From: Diploptera punctata
Taxonomy: Eukaryota > Arthropoda > Insecta > Blattodea > Blaberidae
Direction: 5' to 3'
Length of the DNA stretch: 64,000 nucleotides
Assembly (NCBI GenBank): GCA_030220185.1
Contig: JASPKZ010010239.1
Location: 2,560,001-2,624,000 of the forward strand
A program made the translations under genes and the position numbers. The notes under the pieces were generated by a model that ran no database searches, was not told where the DNA came from, and saw only the letters and a list, made by a program, of their open reading frames with translations. This document shows positions 1-10,993 of the stretch, piece after piece (within the stretch, counting starts at the first letter, position 1; every line of letters begins with the position of its first letter).

Positions 1-905
1 CCCATCTCTTCTTCCATCTTATGGCTCTATAGTCCTAGCCGGGCTTGGTCTCCCCAATTTTCCAACTTCATTCTTTTCTCTCCTTATACACCCCTTTTCC
101 AACTCCATACTTCTATAAATACCGGTATAGAGTCTGAACGTAATGTGACGTCCTATCCTCCTCTCATTTGTCCAACTGTTCTCTTACTTCCAAAGTACGC
201 CATAAGACTTTTCAAGGTACTAGCTTGTTAATTCTAACCATGTTACCAGCATACTAGAGTATCTTTAAACTACTATTCAAAGCTTGATTTAGTTAATTAT
301 CATATAACAAGGCGTGTCGATTTCATTGTACGCACTATAGGTTAAGAAGAAATTGGAGATTGTAGCGCCACTAGTTACCTCTGTTTGTAAATAATGTCAC
401 AGAATAGCGTAAAATAAATGACCACGCTTGTAAGCATATATACACTATACAGCTTGTAACTACCTACAGTAAAACTTGTTTAATCCTGAACGAGAATAAT
501 GAGGAAATCTGTTCAATGTGAACAAATATATTGGTCCCTGCGAAATAATAGTAATTTTAGGTGTATTTATCTTGCATAAAACAGAATCTGCCCAACGCGA
601 AAACGGAAGGATATTTCTACACAATTCATGAAAAAAATGTTTTATAAAGCAGAAAAAACAGATATATAAATTAGTTTCCATTTCATCAAATTCTCGTTAG
701 GCAAAAAAAAAAAAAAGAATGATTTCTGCCACTGGGGGGTGTAGAGATTCTACCTGTACCTGAGATTTTATATCGGCCTCAGTGCACACCTGTTATGTGA
801 AATACACATACCTGTTTTACAAATAACCATTGCACTGTAAAATCTTAAATTAGTTTAAGTCCTTAGAACGGTCTTTCACAGGTAGCGTTCGGAATTTACG
901 GGATA
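1..905. other. AT-rich stretch, nothing recognised
   Basis: I see no gene, tRNA or dispersed repeat that recurs elsewhere in the window. Short open frames here have no recognisable motif. Confidence 0.5.
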
Positions 906-908
906 AAG

Positions 909-1255
909 ATGGTCAAAACGTATGTACCATTGTCATTAAGGAAAAAAGTGAAAGCGATTGAAGATAAATTTCCGGACCAATGCTCCAAAGTCAAGCTTTA
1001 GCTGTTGCTAAATCCCTAGGGAATAACGATTTCAAGGCAGCTTCAGGTTGGCTGGACAGTTTTAAAAGACGACACAATGTAATGTGGAATGAAATTTGCG
1101 GGGAATCAAAGAATGTGGACGAAAGTGCAGTTAGTGAACAGAAGCACCAAAACTGCATAATTTAATATCAGGATACGCGCCTAAGAGACATTTTTAACGC
1201 TGACGAAACGGATTTTTTTTTCGCGCGTTACCGTCGAAGTCGCTCATACATACTA
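909..1255 (+). pseudogene. pogo/Tigger-type transposase remnant
   Basis: Two out-of-frame pieces resemble the DNA-binding half of a pogo/Tigger (CENP-B-like) transposase. The first, from the ATG at 909, has the Lys/Arg-rich start and stops soon after. The second, from about 980, contains the CENP-B-type helix pattern GWLDSFKRRHN followed by GES. A third short piece near 1190-1215 reads FNADET, the usual context of the first catalytic Asp. At least one frameshift and a stop separate the pieces, and the rest of the DDE domain is missing. No terminal repeats were found. It is an old fragment; superfamily assignment is from motifs only. Confidence 0.6.
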
Positions 1256-1433
1256 TACTTCACTTTTCAACGGCAGCGGAACTACAATTAATCGAATATA
1301 CGTAAAACAGTCATATACGGTGCTCTATAATCTAAGATTATTAATAAGTTTTGTTTTTTTATAATGCGGAATTTTGTTTAATGTGGAAGAAAATAGGTCC
1401 CATGCGATTCCGCTCTGAACAGCTTTTACTGTA

Positions 1434-2450
1434 ATAACTAACAAACTAACTCGTTTGCAGTATCGAACCCGTAGGTTCTTGGCCGCGCGGACATAAGCTC
1501 TCCATGCATCCCTATCCTGAGCTACTGTTTTCCAATCATTTACTGTATAATCTACTTCCCTCAAATCATGCTTAAAGTTATTCTTCCACCTCATTCTTGA
1601 TCTACGAATTGGGCGTTTTCCCTCTGGTTTTCCTACAAGAAGATTCCATGCACGTCTTTCATTTCCTATTCGTGCCACATGTCCTACCCATCACAGTCTA
1701 CGAGACTTCTTCTTCTACTACAAGGTTTAGGCTATGCAGCCTGTTTCGGCGAAGTTAAAAGTGGAGTCCATCTTCTACGTGGTCGGCCAGCATCTCTTGT
1801 TCCTCTGGGATTATACAGGAAGGTTATTTTTGGTATTCTTTCGTTGTTCATTCTCATTAAGTGTTCTGTCCATTTCTTATTATTTTCGCTGATTTTATCT
1901 TCAATTTTATATATTTTTAATTCTTCTCGTATAGTTTCATTCCTTATTCTATCTGTATCCTGCTTTTATCCCTTGATTTCATTGTCCAATTTTCACTTCC
2001 ATACAACAACAAAGGAACAGCTATTGTTTTATATGATTTGAGTTTCGTATCTTTCCTTGTCTTCCGACATAAGGTTCTCTTTATGGTTCCACAAATAGCC
2101 CGAAATGTATTTACTTTATTTTCTATATATTTATTTTCTCTATATGTTATATCACATCCTAAATATTGGAAATGTGATATTTGTTCTATTATTTTGTTGT
2201 CCAGTAAGTCTACGATACTTAACTGTTATTATTATTCTGGCTTCCTCTAAAGACCATGTAGTTCACTGTTATGTAAGTCGTCTCCATTCACCTGTCTGTT
2301 CATCTCTCTTTGGTCCAAAAATTGTCCTAAGAACTTTATTTTCAAATACTCCTTTCCCCCTTAAAGTAAGAGTCCATGTTTCGTATCCATATAATATAAG
2401 TGATAGAATAATACATCTTGTACGGAAAATAATTGTCTATATTTATGGTT
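1434..2450 (-). mobile_element. LINE-A copy 1: 3' end of a non-LTR retrotransposon, split by LINE-B
   Basis: On the minus strand 2450-2207 and then 1708-1434 encode the C-terminal tail of an endonuclease/reverse-transcriptase retrotransposon. Visible pieces are FGPKRDEQTGEWRR-like residues (about 2280-2360) and, at 1678-1441, a basic stretch with GKPEGKRPIRRSR, RWKNN and AQDRDAWRAYVRAAKNLRV, the hallmark end of this family in insects. The 3' terminus at 1434-1450 has short AACT-type repeats, which the other copies share. The body is interrupted by a younger element between two copies of a 14-bp duplication. Clade is probably RTE-like but not proven. Confidence 0.8.
1709..2206 (-). mobile_element. 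LINE-B copy 1, inserted into LINE-A copy 1
   Basis: This segment reads on the minus strand as the post-catalytic part of a second RT family: FQYLGCDITYRENK, then a PLLLYGSENWTM-like motif, then RGTRDAGRPRRRW near the end, with stops and frameshifts. It is flanked by 14-bp direct repeats (1695-1708 and 2207-2220; AGTCTACGAGACTT against AGTCTACGATACTT), the expected target-site duplication. It ends in an (AAG)n-type tail at 1709-1730. The 5' end is truncated, as is usual for target-primed reverse transcription. It is younger than the surrounding LINE-A copy. Confidence 0.8.
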
Positions 2451-2454
2451 TAAA

Positions 2455-3980
2455 GAACTTTATTATGAAAGCTCGGAGTGACACCACCCAACAGATCATA
2501 GCGTCATGTACACTCAAGTGCATTCCAAAAGTTATATAGTACACTGGCTAATATTCGGCGTGCGCTGCTACGCCTAAATAAATAAAATGTGTTTTATGAT
2601 TAGCTGAATAAGTAAAAAGAAAATTAATTATAAATTGATATCGTAATTATTTTTAGATACCCAGTACTGATTAACCGGTGTTGCCCGGGAATCTAGTTAT
2701 CCCGATCTTCTTGTCATAATGAGCTTATAGGCCTATACAGAAATGGTTATTGTGAGTCATCCGTAGAAGATAGACATATGCTGTAGCGGATTTGTTTGTA
2801 GAATTTGTTTAGATATTCAATTCTGTGTACGTTAATTTGGTGTAATCGTTATGATTTATACACCGTAAGCCATTTAAGCGTCCAAAACGCGGCTTTTAGT
2901 GCACCAATACCCCCTTTTTTTTAGGTCCGGCCCTAATAATATGTTATAAATATTAATTACCCCTGCAAAATTCTCTATATGATTGAAAAAAAATTCAAAT
3001 CGGTCAATTAGTTTTTTTTTGTCCGTAAACGACAGACAGACAAACAGATTCACGCTCATTTTTATATACAAATATTAACATTGTGACCTTAGATCGAGAT
3101 CTTCTTATTATGTTAAATAAATTACTCTAAACGACAACTATGCATTGACCTTGAAGCAAAATTTCTATTCATGAAGAGAATAGTCACATACTAACTGGTC
3201 AAAAACATTTGGAACTCCAATGACGTGTGTTCCAGATATGTGGCAATTGTCAATAATCATAGTATTAGATTATCATAAGGCTAAAAATAATCGAAAATTA
3301 AAACATGTGAAGATCATCAGGTAGGCAGGTGCGCTAATCAACACCCTGCTGCTAATTGAATACAAGTAGTAGAGAGAGTTTTCAATAGATCCAAGTTTTG
3401 TGTTTTATTTTTATACAGTTACTTAACGGAGTAAAGTTTGCGACTAGAAAAGAAGTAAAAGAACCACAAACACCAAAACTTTACTTCTGATTTCTTTTAG
3501 AACGTTATGTGAGATTTTAATATGAACAACTAACCTTTTTTTATTCTTTTTTGTAACTAATTGCTCGTGAATACAATATTCTCTATAGAAAAATATTCTT
3601 GGTTATATAAAAATTCGAACAAAGGAAGAGAGGTTTTGTAAGCAGGCCTTATTTTTAAATAATTCATGCTAAACTACAATACAAACAGTATACTCTTCAT
3701 ACACAAAGCTCTAATTATAACAAAGCTAATTTCTACTAGGAAAATGGAGAGATATTTACAGTTAAGAAACTAGTATATTATTAAGAGTAATTAAATAGTG
3801 TCTCGTAGCAACATATAATTTATTGACGCTTGTTTCAAATTTTTGATAATGTACACTAAAGGATGTATTGAAATTGATTTTGGTTGCATTTTATTTAACG
3901 ATACTTTCTATATCTCAGATCATTAGGGTAATGAAAATGATTGAAATATTTCAAATGAACTTTCAATACACACCACACAC
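2455..3980. other. 1.5 kb without recognised features
   Basis: AT-rich sequence with no tRNA-like promoter boxes, no RT or transposase motifs and no terminal repeats that I can see. A 65-codon open frame on the minus strand (2874-3071) has no recognisable domain and is probably chance. Confidence 0.45.
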
Positions 3981-4281
3981 ACCCATCATTATCATCATCA
4001 TCATCATCTTCACTTCAAGATTTAGGCGAGTCGCATGTCCCGAATTCACAATGACTCCTTCCATCTCTCCCTAGGTCTTCCTGCATTCCGTAATCCTTTT
4101 GGTTTATAATGATATGCTATCTTGGGCGATCTTCTTTCTTCCATTCTCTGAACTTGCTGTTCCCAGCCGACGCGGTGTTGTTGAATTCTATAATTTATTG
4201 AATATATTTCTAATTGTCTTCTTATATCTTCATGTCTTATGTGGTCCAATTTTGTGCATCCTTTCGTCCTTCGTAGAAAGG

Positions 4282-4895
4282 TATAAACCGACAAAATATT
4301 TTGGCCAAATGTGCGGGAAAACGATCACTGTTTTTACAAAGAGACCTAAAACAAGTTTGGGGAAATTAATCTTATATACTTAATCTAGGATTTAAAGAGA
4401 GATCAGGTTTAGGTTAGGGGCATGGCATTTTTTAAAATTAGCGACGATCACGATATGCGAATATGTCGAATGTAACAATTTAGAATATTGGAGGCATCAG
4501 ATATTACCGGAAATATTTCTAAATTCAAATCGTGAAACATTGGCATGCTACGAGTTACTGGTAAACCCAGAAAATTGGATAAACGTGGGTAGATTTCTGG
4601 ACAAAACGCGGAAAATAAGAACAACACTTATTCAGGAATAAATAAATATGTTAAATTGCAATACCATTAATTCCTAATAATTCGACATAACTAAGTAAAT
4701 GTATAATGTAATTGTATTGATATCTAATTGTAAAATTATTGTTTTCTTTTTTTTAAGTATATTATAACCAAACATCAACTTATTGTAACGGACTGTAAAC
4801 GGCACGTACGGGCTTACTGCCAGTGCGATCCATACTTGTAAATAACATTGTATGTATCTTACTTTTAGTTTAATAAAGTCCTTATGTATAGTGTA
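4282..4895 (+). mobile_element. LINE-K copy 1: 3' end of a non-LTR retrotransposon
   Basis: It interrupts LINE-B copy 2 and is bounded by near-identical 9-bp repeats (GTAGAAAGG at 4273-4281, GTAGAAAAG at 4896-4904). A 67-codon frame (4441-4641) ends in NPENWINVGRFLDKTRKIR, which resembles the extreme C-terminus of jockey/R1-type ORF2 proteins. The 3' UTR closes with AATAAAGTCCTTATGTA, a polyadenylation-type signal. The last 110 bases recur in inverted orientation at 11917-12018 and 48680-48790, which proves a dispersed family. Confidence 0.7.
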
Positions 4896-5259
4896 GAAAA
4901 GTCATTTCTGCTATAATCTGTATTCTATTCGAACTCTTCTTTGTTACCCAGGACTCACTACCGTATAAAAGTACAGGTACCGCCATTATTTTGCAGAATT
5001 TCAATTTTGTATCCTCCGTTGTTTCATGTCTTAGTTTTCTATGAGTGGGGTGCCACATATCATTTGAAATTTTGATAATTTATTGCCTATATAATTTATT
5101 GTTCCACCCAGAAGACAATTCACGACCTAGATAATTAAAATTTAACACTTGTGATAGAGGTTTATTTTATATTTTATTTTCGATCTTATGGGCGACTTCC
5201 CTCAGAAGGCCATTATTTTTGTCTTCTCTATAGATATTTTAAAATCGTACTCTTTACTT

Positions 5260-5561
5260 GGGGGCACGCCGTAGCGTAGTGGTTAAGGCACTGAGCTACA
5301 AGCCGGAGGGTCGAGGGTTCGAGTCCCGGTGGGGTCAGGATTTTTAAACTGACCCAAACCTTCTGGCGGCACTATGGCCCTGGGGTCGACTCAGCCTCTA
5401 ACTGAAATGATTACCAGACGCTTGTTCTGGGGTAAAGCCGGCCGTCACGCAGGGCTGACACCCCGGCTGACATCAAGTGCCGATTGTCAAGAAAAAGTGG
5501 GAGCCCTAACCTCCTACTGCCCCAAGGGCCTCCTGAGGCCTGTAGTGGGATCACTTTACTT
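5260..5561 (+). mobile_element. SINE-2 copy a, tRNA-headed
   Basis: A SINE of about 300 bp. The head carries an A-box-like TAGCGTAGTGG and a B-box GGTTCGAGTCC, the internal Pol III promoter of a tRNA-derived SINE. The body is GC-rich relative to its surroundings and the 3' end is an ACTTT repeat. Perfect 12-bp target duplications TACTCTTTACTT flank it (5248-5259 and 5562-5573). A second copy lies inverted at 52997-53307. It is inserted in the RT region of LINE-B copy 2. The 86-codon frame inside is a by-product. Confidence 0.9.
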
Positions 5562-5639
5562 TACTCTTTACTTATTTCAGTTTAACGGTGTAGAGGGATG
5601 TATAAATCGATTTCTGAATTTTGCATTACAATAACATCG

Positions 5640-5683
5640 TCAGCACTTAGTGAAATGTTAAAACACACACACGCACAATATAT

Positions 5684-5714
<31 letters not shown>
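5640..5714. repeat. (CA)n and (TA)n microsatellite
   Basis: Imperfect ACACAC repeats run into an uninterrupted TA tract that ends at the border of the mariner-like foldback. Confidence 0.9.
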
Positions 5715-5715
5715 C

Positions 5716-6566
5716 ACAATGTGTCCGCAAAGTTCTGCTACCAAAACAATGTAACTTAGCTCGTAAACTATTTAAGGTAGAGGCATGCTTTTTTTCCATC
5801 GTATTCTACATCTCTCAAAGTTTTGTTTACATTTGTTGCAAATTGTGATTTAAACGATTATGACGACACCACAGGAAAATACCCAATGTGTATGGTGGTA
5901 TGCTGAGTCTGATAAATCACCAGTATCCCATATCCGAATGTTCTGGCGGTTAACATGTCCAGACACAAACAAATTCGTTTCACCCTCTGCAGGTACTCAT
6001 TGTTCTTCTTCTTCTTCTTCCTTTCCAGGATTAGGTCAATGCGACCTGTTCCGGTCTCAAGTTCATCGTTTCCTTGGACGTCCCAAAGAAGGTACTCATT
6101 GTCTTCATCAAATTCGTTCACCATGGAATCAGCATATTCCGCGTGCCGAGGGAAGTCAATTGGCAGCGACCCTTACGTAATTTGTACTTTATAGGCCTGA
6201 AGATGTAACCGTTTATGGAGGACTTTATAAATGGTTGATTTTGGTAAATGCAATTCCCGTGAAGCACGACCAACCGATTTTTGAGGTCTGAGTTGAAGTG
6301 TAAGTTGCCCATTGTTGATAGTTTCTTGCCTCACACCTGGTCGTCCATTACACTGCCAGTCGCTAGAAATTTCTCGGCCCATCTAATTATGGATGATTTG
6401 GATGGAGAATCTCTTCCATATTGCCGGCGGAAATTTCGCTGAACAGTTACTGGTGATTTACCAGACTCAACATACCACCATACACATTGGGCCTCTTCCT
6501 GTGGTGTAGTCAATGTCGTTTAAATCGCAATCTGCAATAAATGTAAACAAAACTTTGAAAGATGTA

Positions 6567-6575
<9 letters not shown>
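5716..6575. mobile_element. Foldback made of two inverted mariner-like transposon starts
   Basis: Positions 5803-5930 and 6450-6571 are inverted copies of the same roughly 120-bp sequence: leader, start codon and the first 20 or so codons of a mariner-like transposase (MTTPQE.AQCVWWY.ES). The minus copy continues with a helix-turn-helix region (RNFRRQYGRDSPSKSSI, IIRWAEKFL.TGSV), then KSVGRASRELHLPKSTI and a stretch ending ADSMVNEFDEDNEYLL before running into the inverted copy. No catalytic triad remains. The right arm is cut by an (AT)n tract. It is a non-coding internally rearranged derivative, not a gene. Confidence 0.65.
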
Positions 6576-6613
<38 letters not shown>

Positions 6614-6640
6614 TATATGTATGTGTGTGTGTTCCAAAAT
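6571..6640. repeat. (AT)n then (GT)n microsatellite
   Basis: About 40 bases of AT repeat followed by GTGTGTG. It sits exactly where the right arm of the mariner-like foldback ends. Confidence 0.9.
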
Positions 6641-6644
6641 CATC

Positions 6645-7290
6645 CACTCTGTTTTTTTTTTTTGCTTCGAGTTCCTCCTTTGGAGGATAGATGGCGGCGT
6701 TAATGTTATCAATTTTTAATTTACGCAGCATATTGGCAGACCACGTTACGTAGATGGTGTGTACTTGTATTGTATAGAGAAAGTGTAAGTTTAAGTGGTT
6801 GTGAGTAGTGTAAATGTGTTTAATGAGAGATGATGATGAAGAAAGGGAGATGAAACCTCATACCGAGACGTAGCTTTCTCCTTTCTAAAATCACCAAGTG
6901 GACGGCCGACGGAACAATATGCAACACCTAACACGCCTTCATAAACGGGCATCTGGCATACAATTTAACAATTAAAAATGGATGTCTACAACTCTCCTAG
7001 CTCACAATATTAAACATTTCACAATTATATTTGTAACCCCGTCAAGTATCGGACCAATACCCGCTAATTAGAAATCAGGCACGCTACCACATTACCTAGC
7101 GCGGCGTACATTTTAATGCAATTACTGTATTGCAAAATACAAATTTGCCTGACGGATTGGTCGAGACAGCTTAGTTTGAGATGTTCTTAATAGTTCCAGT
7201 TTAAATTCCTTGGCAATCACCCTCCAAATTACCTCAACTATTCTCGTGGTTTTTCTCAGTCGTGAATCTTTTTTACGTCTACCAGTAATG
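6645..7290. other. No recognised feature
   Basis: No repeated family or coding motif seen. A poly-T run lies at 6650-6662. Confidence 0.4.
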
Positions 7291-7296
7291 TTATAG

Positions 7297-7313
7297 TATT
7301 ATTATTATTATTA

Positions 7314-7344
<31 letters not shown>

Positions 7345-7375
7345 ATATTATTATTATTATTAATAATATTATTAT
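7297..7375. repeat. (ATT)n/(AAT)n microsatellite
   Basis: Trinucleotide ATT repeat with a few AAT inversions, next to dispersed repeat F. Confidence 0.9.
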
Positions 7376-7379
7376 TAAA

Positions 7380-7560
7380 TGGCGTAGTCCATTGTTGAGC
7401 CATTGTCCCTCCTTAGTCAGGAGTTACTGGACCAAGTTCATTTTTAGTTACCTTATTTGCCCATAGATGTTATGAATGTCATACGATCAACAAACCGACT
7501 CAATGAGACCTCTAAGCAGGCAACTAAGATATTATTAGTCCTTTGAGATCGGTAAAGTGC
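7380..7560 (+). repeat. Dispersed repeat F, copy 1
   Basis: About 165 bp that match 58625-58770 with moderate divergence (shared blocks such as AGGAGTTACTGGACCAAGTT and GGCAACTA.G.TATTATTA). It has no coding content. The class is unknown; a SINE or MITE fragment is possible. Confidence 0.55.
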
Positions 7561-7564
7561 TTAA

Positions 7565-8053
7565 TATTATATATATAGGCTATATATAATTAGTTATATC
7601 TAACGGAAACACTGTTTCATTTCAATTTACTATTAGCATTCAACTGGAATAATATCCAATTTACGTATGCAAAATAAACTGAAAATCAAATTAAAATAGT
7701 TGAATAGCAATTTTAAAGATGAGAGAAACGTACAGTATTGCATTACAAGAACTGTAACTTAAGTAAAATTACGAGTAATCTAACTGAATCGTTATTTATT
7801 TTCGGAAAAACTATGAAATTCTAACGTAAATAAATTGATAAATACGTAATATGAAATAGAGATAGAACAATTTTATGGACATTTAAACAGAGATTAACTG
7901 TTAAATTCAACGAAATCAAGTAACCGCGAAATGTTTACAAATGCCCTTTGTTAACTACGAGTGTTTAACTTTAGAATTAGACTTAATGAACCCTGAATCT
8001 ATAATTTCAGACTATTAGTTCCCTATATAAAATTATTTAATTTATAGTCCTCC
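7565..8053. other. AT-rich stretch, nothing recognised
   Basis: No motifs or repeats identified. Confidence 0.4.
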
Positions 8054-8061
8054 ATCTAGCC

Positions 8062-8408
8062 CAGCGGTTCCCAACGTTTTTCGACTCGCCAACCCCTTCC
8101 ACAAAGATCTGAGTTGAGTGAACCACTGACTTTTAAATATACATGCTGCAGACATGCATAAAATTTAATTCCAAGCAAAAGGCTAGTAACCTTAAATTAA
8201 CTTAACCCTTAACGGTTAAAACCTGAAGTTACTCTAGTTACGGCTTAAAAGTTACACAACGTGCAGGCCTATTTGTAGCGAAATCAACTGCATTCCTAAC
8301 GTTTTACATAACTGTAAATCAGGCATTCGCGGTAAATATGAATTTATTGTGGTGATAATATCTCGATGCTATGTAACAAGGAACATTATAGGGTTAATTT
8401 AATTTTAA

Positions 8409-8495
<87 letters not shown>

Positions 8496-8522
8496 TATTA
8501 TTATTATTATTATTATTATTAA

Positions 8523-8555
<33 letters not shown>

Positions 8556-8669
8556 GAAAATGCTGCAGAAATGATGGAAACAATAATAGACTTAACCTCG
8601 AAACCCGCCATTACGGAAACGTTTAGGCGAACGCTTTGTAATACGCGAACCACAGGTTGGGAAACACTA
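8062..8669. mobile_element. hAT-like non-autonomous element (MITE)
   Basis: Short terminal inverted repeats CAGCGGTTCCCAAC (8062-8075) and GTTGGGAAACACTA (8656-8669) are of the hAT type. They are bordered by imperfect 8-bp target duplications ATCTAGCC (8054-8061) and ATATAGCG (8670-8677). There is no transposase frame in the 608-bp body. A large trinucleotide tract occupies 8404-8554. Superfamily rests on TIR and 8-bp duplication only. Confidence 0.6.
8404..8554. repeat. (AAT)n-(ATT)n inverted trinucleotide tract
   Basis: About 28 AAT units run directly into about 20 ATT units, so the tract is self-complementary and could fold into a long hairpin. An open frame of Asn/Tyr homopolymers here is an artefact of the repeat. 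Confidence 0.9.
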
Positions 8670-8679
8670 ATATAGCGTA

Positions 8680-9475
8680 TATAAATTTAATCATGAAATT
8701 AAAGTGATTCTATATACCATTTTGTATTACGTTACGCCCAAAGTATTGGATTGTAAGTCCCATGGAACGTAAATCCTATACAAATAGGTGTAGTTACGAA
8801 GTGAAGAAGATGAAGGGAAAATAAATCTTTATGTAGAAAAACAATTACATATTTATATAATGCTAATTGGCGTTTTTATAGTACCAAATGTTCAATAGGC
8901 CTATAGGTGTCCAAACATTCTAAATCATTAAGCGCTAGGATGAGTAAAACTTCACCCAACCTTTATTAACTGCTGTTCCAGACTCATTTTGGTGACAAAA
9001 TAATTATTTCATTCCAAAAAGTTCATATTTTGGCATAAAACTGTTCTATAAACTCCCAGAAATGTTATGTTGTTTTTGAATACTGAAGCTTAAAAAATCA
9101 TTTTAAAAAAATACTACAAATATTTTAAAAAATCTATTTTTGGTTAGTGAAAATTAGAAGATCATTTGAAAATAAATAATACACATATAAAAATTCACCA
9201 ATTCTATCCAATTTGGACATCTTCAGTTTCCTAAATATGCCTTTTTCAATTTTAAAATCGTTTATTATTGTTAATTCCGACGAAACAAAATTGACTTGGT
9301 ATGCTTCACACCTTGTGCAGGCCACTTTAGTCGTAAGTTAATAAATATTATTCTATTCTCCTCGTTCTTAGTTTCAACCTCTCACTTTATAAGCACATTT
9401 ACATCCCCCACATCAATCGGGACTTTCAGTAGCTCGATCTGTCGGGAGAGAGATCTTTAACTTTCGTTCACACAT
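8680..9475. other. No recognised feature
   Basis: AT-rich. A 63-codon minus-strand frame at 9134-9325 has no recognisable domain. Confidence 0.4.
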
Positions 9476-9479
9476 AATA

Positions 9480-10002
9480 TTTGTCCAAACAAGATCATGA
9501 AGGTTCTCTCCGAGTAAGTGATCAGCTCAATACAGGTCTTCCTCCGAAACAACACGAACATTTAAGAGGGAACACACCATTCACTCACACATTTTTGTAC
9601 TAAAAATGAAGAATAACACTCAGAATTCAATTAGGAAATTTGGTGTAACGGATGAAGACACAGAGGACAGAGAGAACGATGGAGAACGTTAATTAAGGGA
9701 AATTTGTGAGTGTGATTTACAAAACTGATAGTCTTATAGCTCGTGTTAATTATTAATATTGGTTGGAGAAAACCCTCAGTGATGAGGAAAATTCTCAAAA
9801 TGAATGAAATGACATGAAAAATATGATAATGATGGCCAGATGATGTTCGGGGATCATTTTGTCATTAATGGTTTCTAACATTTACCCTACAGATGAGGAA
9901 ATATTTAAAAAGTCACCCAGGAAACATGTGTAGATAGGGAACCGAACCCGGGCCCACTGCGTACGAGGCAGCGATGATATCCTGAGACCACAGCGGTGGA
10001 CA
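9480..10002 (-). mobile_element. SINE-1 variant with alternative 3' tail
   Basis: The minus strand starts at 10002 with CCACCGCTGTGGTCTC and a B-box GGGTTCGGTTCC, then the middle block shared by SINE-1 (CCGAACATCATCTGGCCATC). Instead of the usual ATGG-repeat end it carries a second tail with ACACACCATTCACTCACACA on the plus strand, also seen at 26700 and 38935. Extra sequence in the middle (9600-9830) suggests a secondary insertion or divergence. Confidence 0.7.
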
Positions 10003-10009
10003 AGTTAAT

Positions 10010-10730
10010 GCATAAAACTTTTAAAAATGTTAGTAAAATCCTACAGTTTAAGGGTTTAAGCGCCCTCTCGTAGAGTGCCAGGAAACAGCACTTACACAAC
10101 TAGGGTTCGAGTCAGAGCTATGGCGCCATTTATTTGTATGTGACTACAGGGATATAATTTAGCAGAGTCAGCCGGCCTGAGGTAGAATTGCAATAAAACA
10201 AAAGATACAGTTGTGTTTTATATTTAATTCGGCGTATTAAAATGAGACGTATACACAGAGAATGTTTATTTAAAAATATCCACTCGCATGTTTTACAGAG
10301 AGCGAGAACAATGGTTGAATGCTATTATCCAAGCAACTGAATATATAATTCTACATGGCCGATGTTTTCTGAAATGCCTCTATTATTCTCTATTGTTAGT
10401 GGCGCACAGCCAATACAATACAAAACAAAGCAGGGTCATGAACTGCGCACGCGCGCTTTTGTTCAACATTGTCAATGAGTAATTAAGGAAAATGGCTGAG
10501 GAATTGTACGGAATAAAAACAGCGGTATATAATATTACATGTAACAACGACATTACTACATTCCCAAATGCTCATAATTAGTTACATAATATTCACGTAT
10601 GAAAATGTTGGGTGAATCTTGCGTAAAAGGATATCTTCACCTTCATTAACCTAGTCACTGGACAGAAGGTACCCGGAGGTTAAGGCCGTGCGGACAACCT
10701 TTGTACTAATGTTCACCTGCATAATCCACC
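10010..10730. other. No recognised feature
   Basis: No domain or repeated family identified. A 64-codon plus frame at 10288-10482 has no recognisable motif. Confidence 0.4.
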
Positions 10731-10993
10731 TCTCTTAAATAGTGATAATATTCTCCCATTTCATTCTTGGTCTACATATTGGGCGCTTTCCTTTTGGTTT
10801 CCCTATAAGTAGTTTCTATGTCCCTCTGTCATTCCTCATTCATGCATCATGCTTTGTCCTTTTGGTTTCCCCATAAGAAGTTTCTATGTCCCTCTTTCAT
10901 TCCTCATTCATGTAGCATGCTTTGTCCATCACAGTCAACGAGACTTAACTGTTCTTATTTCATCTGGTTTACCATAAAGACCATGTATCTTAC

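Larger units (their letters stand above)
3984..5660 (-). mobile_element. LINE-B copy 2, interrupted by LINE-K and by a SINE
   Basis: Read on the minus strand from 5660, the pieces are ADDVIVMQNS (catalytic ADD of the RT palm, about 5615-5645), then after the SINE EYDFKISIEKTKIMAF (about 5250-5200), an NYLLGG-like stretch, then after the LINE-K insertion TFLRRTKGCTKLDHIRHEDI and the basic end GLRNAGRPRERWKES (4294-4046). The element ends in a (GAT)n-type tail at 3984-4012. Frameshifts and stops are frequent. Order and spacing of the pieces show one ancient copy with two later insertions: SINE-2 at 5260-5561 and LINE-K at 4282-4895. Confidence 0.75.

Noticed and set aside
1679..2539. Hydrophobic plus-strand frames that look like membrane proteins
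   Set aside because: They are antisense to the Lys- and Glu-rich tails of LINE-A and LINE-B, which read as Leu/Phe/Ser-rich.
5860..6194. Plus-strand frame starting like a transposase
   Set aside because: Only the first 20 or so residues are transposase-like. The rest is antisense to the same gene in the inverted copy.
8386..8583. Open frame encoding poly-Asn/poly-Tyr
   Set aside because: Pure translation of the trinucleotide tract. The same applies to the Tyr-rich frames at 11668-11850 and 15908-16156.
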